This document shows, in pieces, positions 60,201-64,000 of a DNA stretch of 64,000 bases. Each line of letters starts with the position of its first letter. Position 1 is the stretch's first letter. The translations under genes and the position numbers were made by a program. The stretch covers positions 11,233,167 to 11,297,166 of the forward strand of contig CM046295.1 in assembly GCA_025267735.1 (NCBI GenBank). Direction: 5' to 3'. This DNA is from Mactra quadrangularis. Its lineage: Eukaryota > Mollusca > Bivalvia > Venerida > Mactridae. The notes below the pieces were generated by a model. That model did no database searches. It saw nothing but the letters and a program-made list of their open reading frames with translations, and was not told where the DNA came from.

Positions 60201-62208
60201 TGGAGACTAATGTATTTTAAACATTTAACACATGCACTGAATGACTTCAAGTTAATAGTTTAGGATTTTTGTTCATGTTTTAAGTGGAATGATCAACAAT
60301 TATTGCCTGAAATGGAAGTATTAAAATAAATTGTTGGGATCTGTCACAGTTGATACTTTATCAATCCAAGAAAATGAAAATTTATTTTTTTAATAATTCA
60401 CTCTGTTGACATACATCCATATTTATGTAACCTTACCTTCTTATCTGATGATTATTGATGTGACTGTTGACTTATGTTGTAAATCATTAGTATTTAGTGT
60501 TTATTAATCTATTACAGACGTGGTGATGGTACATGGAGATGCCCCTGCTACAGATGTGGAGGATGCTGTAGATGCCCCTGCTACAGATGTGGAGGATGCT
60601 GTAGATGCCCCTGCTACAGATGTGGAGGATGCTGTAGATGCCCCTGCTACAGATGTGGAGGATGCTGTAGATGCCCCTGCTACAGATGTGGAGGATGCTG
60701 TAGATGCCCCTGCTACAGATGTGGAGGATACTGTAGATGCCCCTGCTACAGATGTGGAGGATGCTGTAGATGCCCCTGCTACAGATGTGGAGGATGCTGT
60801 AGATGCCCCTGCTACAGTTGTTGAGGATGCTGTAGATGCCCCTGCTACAGATGTGGAGGATGCTGTAGATGCCCCTGCTACAGATGTGGAGGATGCTGTA
60901 GATGCCCCTGCTACAGATGTGGAGGATGCTGTAGATGCCCCTGCTGCAGTTGTTGAGGATGCTGTAGATGCCCCTGCTACAGATGTGGAGGAAGCTGTAG
61001 ATGCCCCTGCTACAGTTGTCGAGGAAGCTGTAGATGCCCCTGCTACAGATGTCGAGGATGCTGTAGATGCCCCTGCTACAGATGTCGAGGATGCTGTAGA
61101 TGCCCCTGCTACAACTGGTGATGGTGGTGGTCCTTATGGGCTTCTTTGGAGGGAGGCTTTGGTTCCTTTGTTAGGGACAGTTTTTGTTGCGCCTTTGTCT
61201 GCTGTAGATGCCCCTGCTACAGCTTGCGGGTTTGCTGTAGATGCCCCTGCTACAGCTGGCGGGATTGCTGTAGATGCCCCTGCTACAGTTGTCGAGGATG
61301 CTGTAGGTGCCCCTGCTACAGATGTCGAGGATGCTGTAGATGCCCTTGCTACAGATGTCGAGGATGCTGTAGATGCCCCTGCTACAGATGTTGAGGATGC
61401 TGTAGATGCCCCTGCTACAACTGGTGATGTTGGTGGTCCTTATGGGCTTGTTTGGAGGGAGGCTTTGGTTCCTTTGTTAGGGACAGTTTTTGTTGCGCCT
61501 TTGTCTGCTGTAGATGCCCCTGCTACAGGAGTCGAGGATGCTGTAGATGCCCCTGCTACAGATGTCGAGGATGCTGTAGATGCCCCTGCTACAGATGTCG
61601 AGGATGCTGTAGATGCCCCTGCTACAGATGTTGATGATGCTGTAGATGCCCCTGCTACAGATGTCGATGACGCTGTAGATGCCCCTGCTACAGATGTTGA
61701 TGATGCTGTAGATGCCCCTGCTACAGTAGAGGATGATGCTGTAGATGCCACTGCTTTAGCTTGTGATGATGCTGTTTGTGAAGGTCGTGTGTGGAGAGAG
61801 ACTGTGGTTCCTGTGTTGGAAACAGTTTTTATTGCTCCTGTGTCTGCTGTAGATGCCCCTGCTACAGTAGTCGAGGATACTGTAGATGCCCCTGCTACAG
61901 ATGTCGATGATGCTGTAGATGCCCCTGCTACAGTAGTTGAGGATGCTGTAGATGCCCCTGCTACAGTAGTCGATGATGATGTAGATGCCCCTGCTACACT
62001 AGTTGAGGATGCTGTAGATGCCCCTGCTACAGATGTTGAGGATGCTGTAGATGCCCCTGCTACGGTTGAGGACGTTTGTGATGGTCCTGTTGATGTTACT
62101 CTCAGTCTTCATTGTACTGATCCCTTTCAGGTATGGTGGGCATTGCAGTTAACCCATGTGAAGCATTCAAACACGTTGAATATGACGGCCCTTTCAGAGT
62201 ACTTATAG
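45216..62208 (+). CDS. Novel acidic 11-residue-repeat protein (candidate gene)
   Basis: No known family is recognised. The model: exon 1 45216-45285 (MAALVLCCASG start, donor T|GTAAGT), exon 2 46528-46578 (acceptor TTCCAG, donor G|GTAAGT), exon 3 from 60518 (acceptor ATTACAG). Both introns are phase 1 and the frame joins precisely into the long open frame. Residues 1-41 are unique; residues 2-11 are weakly hydrophobic, so a short signal sequence is possible but not convincing. The rest is about 40 copies of DAPATDVEDAV or variants. They are interrupted three times by a non-repeat block with LLWREALVPLLGTVFVAPLS or a relative. The product is strongly acidic and probably disordered. Exon 3 may end at CAG|GTATGG (62130, phase 0) and continue outside the repeat, or run to the stop at 62206-62208. 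The 13.9-kb second intron is full of mobile elements. Function unknown. Confidence 0.6.
45286..46527 (+). other. Intron 1 of the repeat-protein gene
   Basis: AT-rich intron with no supported element or exon. It begins GTAAGT and ends TTCCAG. Confidence 0.5.
46786..47072 (+). repeat. tRNA-derived SINE with target-site duplication
   Basis: A head with A box (GATAGCGCAGTTGGTAGCG) and B box (GGGTTTGAATCCC) is followed by a body (CCCTTCCATGAAAATTTGACA, CTTGTGGAAGGGTAGG, GTGAAATGACCTTAATTGTG) and an AATAAATAAAT tail. TTGTTGTGAATGAA before and TTGTTGCGAATGAA after are the target duplication. A degraded relative is at 2520-2740. Confidence 0.88.
47247..47474. mobile_element. MITE with AGGCCACAACAA ends, TA duplication
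   Basis: AGGCCACAACAAATTGATCA and its right-hand inverted partner TGATCAACTTGTTGTGGCCT extend over about 35 bp of arms, with TA on both sides. The interior has two GCTCGC/CGCTC-rich boxes. Probably Tc1/mariner class. Confidence 0.82.
48000..48490. mobile_element. hAT-type MITE, TAGAGCTGCAACGATTC ends
   Basis: TAGAGCTGCAACGATTC pairs with GAATTGTTGCAGCCTTA. The 8-bp flanks GTGTTGTG (47992-47999) and GTGTTGTA (48491-48498) differ by one base. The interior has many TCGATTCGATT words at the left and GAATCGAAATCG at the right. Confidence 0.87.
49311..53026. mobile_element. 3.7-kb Mutator-like TIR element (non-autonomous)
   Basis: GCGCAATGCGAGAAAAGGGC at the left and GCCCTTTTCTCACGTTGCGC at the right are inverted. 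Both flanks carry ATATAAAGAAT (49300-49310 and 53027-53037), an 11-bp duplication. Just inside lie GACGTCGTTTGCGG..AACGTCAC and its counterpart GACGTTAAACGTGACGTC. No transposase exon was recognised in the interior. An 11-bp duplication suggests the Mutator class. Confidence 0.83.
53789..54216. mobile_element. Probable MITE, AGGCCTAAAA ends
   Basis: AGGCCTAAAAAAAAGTTATG (about 53789) and TTATTTTTTATTTTAGGCCT (ending about 54214) are inverted. CCCGAAAACTTCGGGTCGG and GGTCGGGAAACCCGAAAC extend the match inward. Confidence 0.65.
54257..55000. repeat. ~740-bp long inverted repeat (foldback)
   Basis: Arms 54257-54620 and 54640-55000 are complementary from TTAAGGTTCATGTAAAGTCT / GACTTTACTTGAACCTTAA at the outer ends to TTTTGTTTTAACATTTA near the centre. 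Landmarks such as ACATTCCAATGAAGGTAC / GTACCTTCATTGGAAT pair in order. Divergence is modest with small indels. It lies in intron 2 of the repeat-protein gene. Confidence 0.85.
55490..56560 (+). mobile_element. Pearl/Helentron-like element D1, split by an AGGGCTG element
   Basis: Core units (CTGGCTTAATTATGGATTATTTCCC at about 55537 and 55696) are followed after the insertion at 55806-56234 by another unit near 56296. A degenerate 3' end (ACTTTAATGATGTTTACACATTATATTTCTTGT) finishes at about 56553. The 5' end is not recognisable. Confidence 0.7.
55806..56234. mobile_element. AGGGCTG-TIR element, copy 3, nested
   Basis: AGGGCTGTGGATCGTTGAGC to CGCAGCAGCCCT. The interior matches 34854-35291 in the same orientation (AGCGATTCACGAATC, GACGAATATTCATACTCGAT). 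It interrupts a core unit of element D1. Confidence 0.78.
56659..58415 (+). mobile_element. Pearl/Helentron-like element D2 with ~155-bp tandem core (about 8 units)
   Basis: The 5' end has an AGCC..GGCT subterminal inverted pair (AGCCGGATTTTTCAACGAAA, TTTGGCTAATAGTTT), then GGGCGGGCAGGCGTCCG and GTTAAC. Core units begin at about 56867, 57037, 57190, 57345, 57500, 57655, 57812 and 57967. The 3' end is CCGGCTTTAATGTGG..CCACATTA then CTTGT. Minus-strand open frames over the core are repeat artefacts. This layout matches descriptions of bivalve Pearl/HINE elements. Confidence 0.78.
58893..59234. mobile_element. piggyBac-type MITE, AGACACAACTTAT ends, short copy
   Basis: TTAA at 58889-58892 and 59235-59238 flank AGACACAACTTATCGCAAA...ATAAGTTGTGTCT. 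It matches the ends of the copy at 43615-44448 but lacks about 490 bp of its middle. Confidence 0.87.
59552..59818 (+). repeat. Dispersed repeat (CCCTGCTTCGAA..GGGGGTAT family), copy 2
   Basis: Nearly identical to 36883-37112 from TACAAAATTTCCGTCGCAG to GGTATCACTAGTGAGC. The left part has a longer TCCGT/GCGTC-rich stretch (59598-59640). Confidence 0.85.
59898..59965 (+). mobile_element. Miniature Pearl/Helentron-like derivative (ends only)
   Basis: GGCCAGCTTTTTCAATGAAA is joined almost directly to TCCAGCTTTAGTATCCACATTA, that is, a 5' end and a degenerate 3' end with the core deleted. Confidence 0.5.
59966..60517 (+). other. End of intron 2, no element seen
   Basis: AT-rich intron sequence leading to the acceptor TTAATCTATTACAG before the repeat exon. 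Confidence 0.5.
60530..62070 (+). repeat. 33-bp coding minisatellite
   Basis: The unit is GCTGTAGATGCCCCTGCTAC followed by AGATGT(G/C)GAGGAT, about 40 copies in three blocks separated by partly repeated spacers (61105-61200, 61413-61505, 61738-61845). Because 33 is a multiple of 3, the frame encoding DAPATDVEDAV persists throughout. Most changes fall at GTGGAG/GTCGAG/GTTGAG third positions. Confidence 0.95.
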
Positions 62209-62214
62209 TGACCT

Positions 62215-64000
62215 TGATTTGCTGTAGATGCCCCTGCTGCAGCCAGAAATGTTCAGTTGATGTTAATGCCCCTGCTGCAACCGGTATGGTTCAAATGCAA
62301 AGATCTCGACCAGTTAGCTTTTTATCATATGCCAAGATATTTGGATCAGAGAGCAAATGGACCCTTTGTTCCAGGATCCAAGTAAATTGGCATGTGATCA
62401 ATGTGAAACTGTCAATCCCTTTCTTTAGAATTGTGATGTTGGGACTTATGTTTGTTCCTCTATTGCAGCCCATGAGGTGTTGTTGCTGTAGATGCCCCTG
62501 CTATAGCCCATGATGTGATGTTGCTGTAGATGCCCCTGCTACAGTGCATGAGGTGATGTTGCTGTAGGTGCCCCTGCTACAGCCATGGAGGTGATGTTGC
62601 TGTAGATGCCCCTGCTACAGCGCATGAAGTGATGTTGCTGTAGATGCCCCTGCTACAGTGCATGAGGTGTTGTTGCTGTAGATGCCCCTGCTATAGCCCA
62701 TGAGGTGATGTTGCTGTAGATGCCCCTGCTACAGCGCATGAAGTGATGTTGCTGTAGATGCCCCTGCTACAGTGCATGAAGTGATGTTGCTGTAGATGCC
62801 CCTGCTACAGTGCATGAAGTGATGATGCTGTAGATGCCCCTGCTATAGCCCATGAGGTGATGTTGCTGTAGATGCCCCTGCTATAGCCCATGAGGTGATG
62901 TTGCTGTAGATACCCCTGCTACAGTGCAGGAGGTGATGTTGCTGTAAATGCCCCTGCTACACTGCATGAGGTGATGTTGCTGTAGATGCCCCAGCTACAG
63001 TGCATGAGGTGATGTAGCCGTAGATGCCCCTGCTACAGCCAGTATTGAGATGTTACTGTAGATGCCCCTGCTACAGCCCATGAGTTGATGTTGCTGTAGA
63101 TGCCCCTGCTACAGCCATGGATGTGATGTTGCTGTAGATGCCCCTGCTACAGCACATGATGTAATGTTGCTGTAGATGCCCCTGCTACAGTGCATGAGGT
63201 GATGTAGCCGTAGATGCCCCTGCTACGTTCAGTATGGAGATGTTACTGTAGATGCCCCTGCTACAGTGCATGAGGTGATGTTGCTGTAGATGCCCCTGCT
63301 ACACTGCATGAGGTGATGTTGCTGTAGATGCCCCTGCTACAGGGCATGAGGTGATGTTGCTGTAGATGCCCCTGCTACAGCACATGAGGTGATGTTGCTG
63401 TAGATGCCCCTGCTACAGCGCATGAGGTGATGTTGCTGTAGATGCCCCTGCTACAGCGCATGAGGTGATGTTGCTGTAGATGCCCCTGCTACAGCGCATG
63501 AGGTGATGTTGCTGTAGATGCCCCTGCTACAGCGCATGAGTTGATGTTGATGTAGATGCCCCTGCTACAGTGCATGAGGCTATGTTGCTGTAGATGCCCC
63601 TGCTACAGTGCATTAGGTGATGTTGCTGTAGATGCCCCTGCTACAGTGCATGAGGCAATGTTGCTGTAGATGCCCCTGCTACAGTGCATGAGGTGATTTT
63701 GCTGTAGATGCCCCTGCTACAGTGCATGAGGCTATGTTGCTGTAGATGCCCCTGCTACAGCGCATGAGGTGATGTTGCTGTAGATGCCGCTGCTACAGCG
63801 CATGAGGTGATGTTGCTGTAGATGCCCCTGCTACAGTGCATTAGGTGATGTTGCTGTAGATGCCTTGCTACAGTGCATGAGGCTATGTTGCTGTAGATGC
63901 CCCTGCTACAGTGCATTAGGTGATGTTGCTGTAGATGCCCCTGCTACAGTGCATGAGGCAATGTTGCTGTAGATGCCCCTGCTACAGTGCATGAGGTGAT
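62215..64000 (+). repeat. 38-bp non-coding minisatellite sharing the same core
   Basis: The unit is GATGTTGCTGTAGATGCCCC then TGCTACAGCGCATGAGGT, about 40 copies, running past the window end. Two early spaced units at 62219 and 62255 precede a unique stretch (62290-62485). A 38-bp period changes frame every unit and meets TAG or TGA, so it is not coding. Confidence 0.93.

Noticed and set aside
61146..61751. Cysteine-rich + strand frame (CRCPCYRC) and Ala/Ser/Thr - strand frame in the 33-bp array
   Set aside because: They are shadow frames of the same array. Only the DAPATDVEDAV frame joins the upstream exons in phase and remains open for the whole array.
62215..64000. Direct-repeat array considered as a CRISPR locus
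   Set aside because: Units are contiguous 38-mers with no unique spacers, in an animal genome with no cas genes.

Overview
This is AT-rich, intron-rich nuclear DNA from an animal, most likely a bivalve mollusc. The case for a bivalve rests on the repeats, recognised by eye: V-SINE/RUDI-like SINEs, Pearl/Helentron-like elements with a roughly 155-bp tandem core, and many TIR/MITE families. No bacterial operons, phage genes or CRISPR arrays are present, and most short open frames are chance or repeat-derived.

Three spliced gene models are supported. (1) An HMG20A/B-type HMG-box gene on the + strand (coding exons from 8545 to 16300). All ten coding exons were rebuilt with GT/AG sites and compatible phases, giving about 329 residues. 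(2) HYPK on the - strand (24625 down to 18794), three phase-0 exons encoding 118 residues, with the family's C-terminal UBA-like helices. It lies tail-to-tail with HMG20. (3) A previously unseen candidate gene on the + strand from 45216. A CRE (TGACGTCA) and TATA box precede two short exons. A roughly 14-kb intron follows, then an exon of more than 1.6 kb made of 33-bp repeats encoding an acidic 11-residue repeat (DAPATDVEDAV type). Phases agree at both junctions. From about 62.2 kb the same DNA core continues as a non-coding 38-bp array to the window end.

The rest is dominated by mobile and repeated DNA. 0-7 kb: a 160-bp tandem array, SINEs, a hAT-type MITE and a LINE 3' tail. 9-16 kb: MITEs, two Pearl-like copies and a 36-bp minisatellite inside HMG20 introns. 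19-24 kb: a TIR element and a foldback element split by a 5'-truncated LINE, in or near HYPK introns. 24-30 kb: direct and tandem repeats, a V-SINE and an AATAC microsatellite. 30-45 kb: many palindromic TIR elements, including one built of TTTTTCACAA/TTGTGAAAAA palindromes with a 6-bp target duplication, plus Tc1/mariner and LINE relics. 46-60 kb (intron of gene 3): a SINE, two MITEs with recognisable duplications, a 3.7-kb Mutator-like TIR element with an 11-bp duplication, a 740-bp inverted repeat and a multi-kilobase Pearl-like array.

HMG20 and HYPK are ordinary conserved housekeeping/chromatin genes. The parts most worth a second look are the gene-3 repeat system and the palindromic elements.
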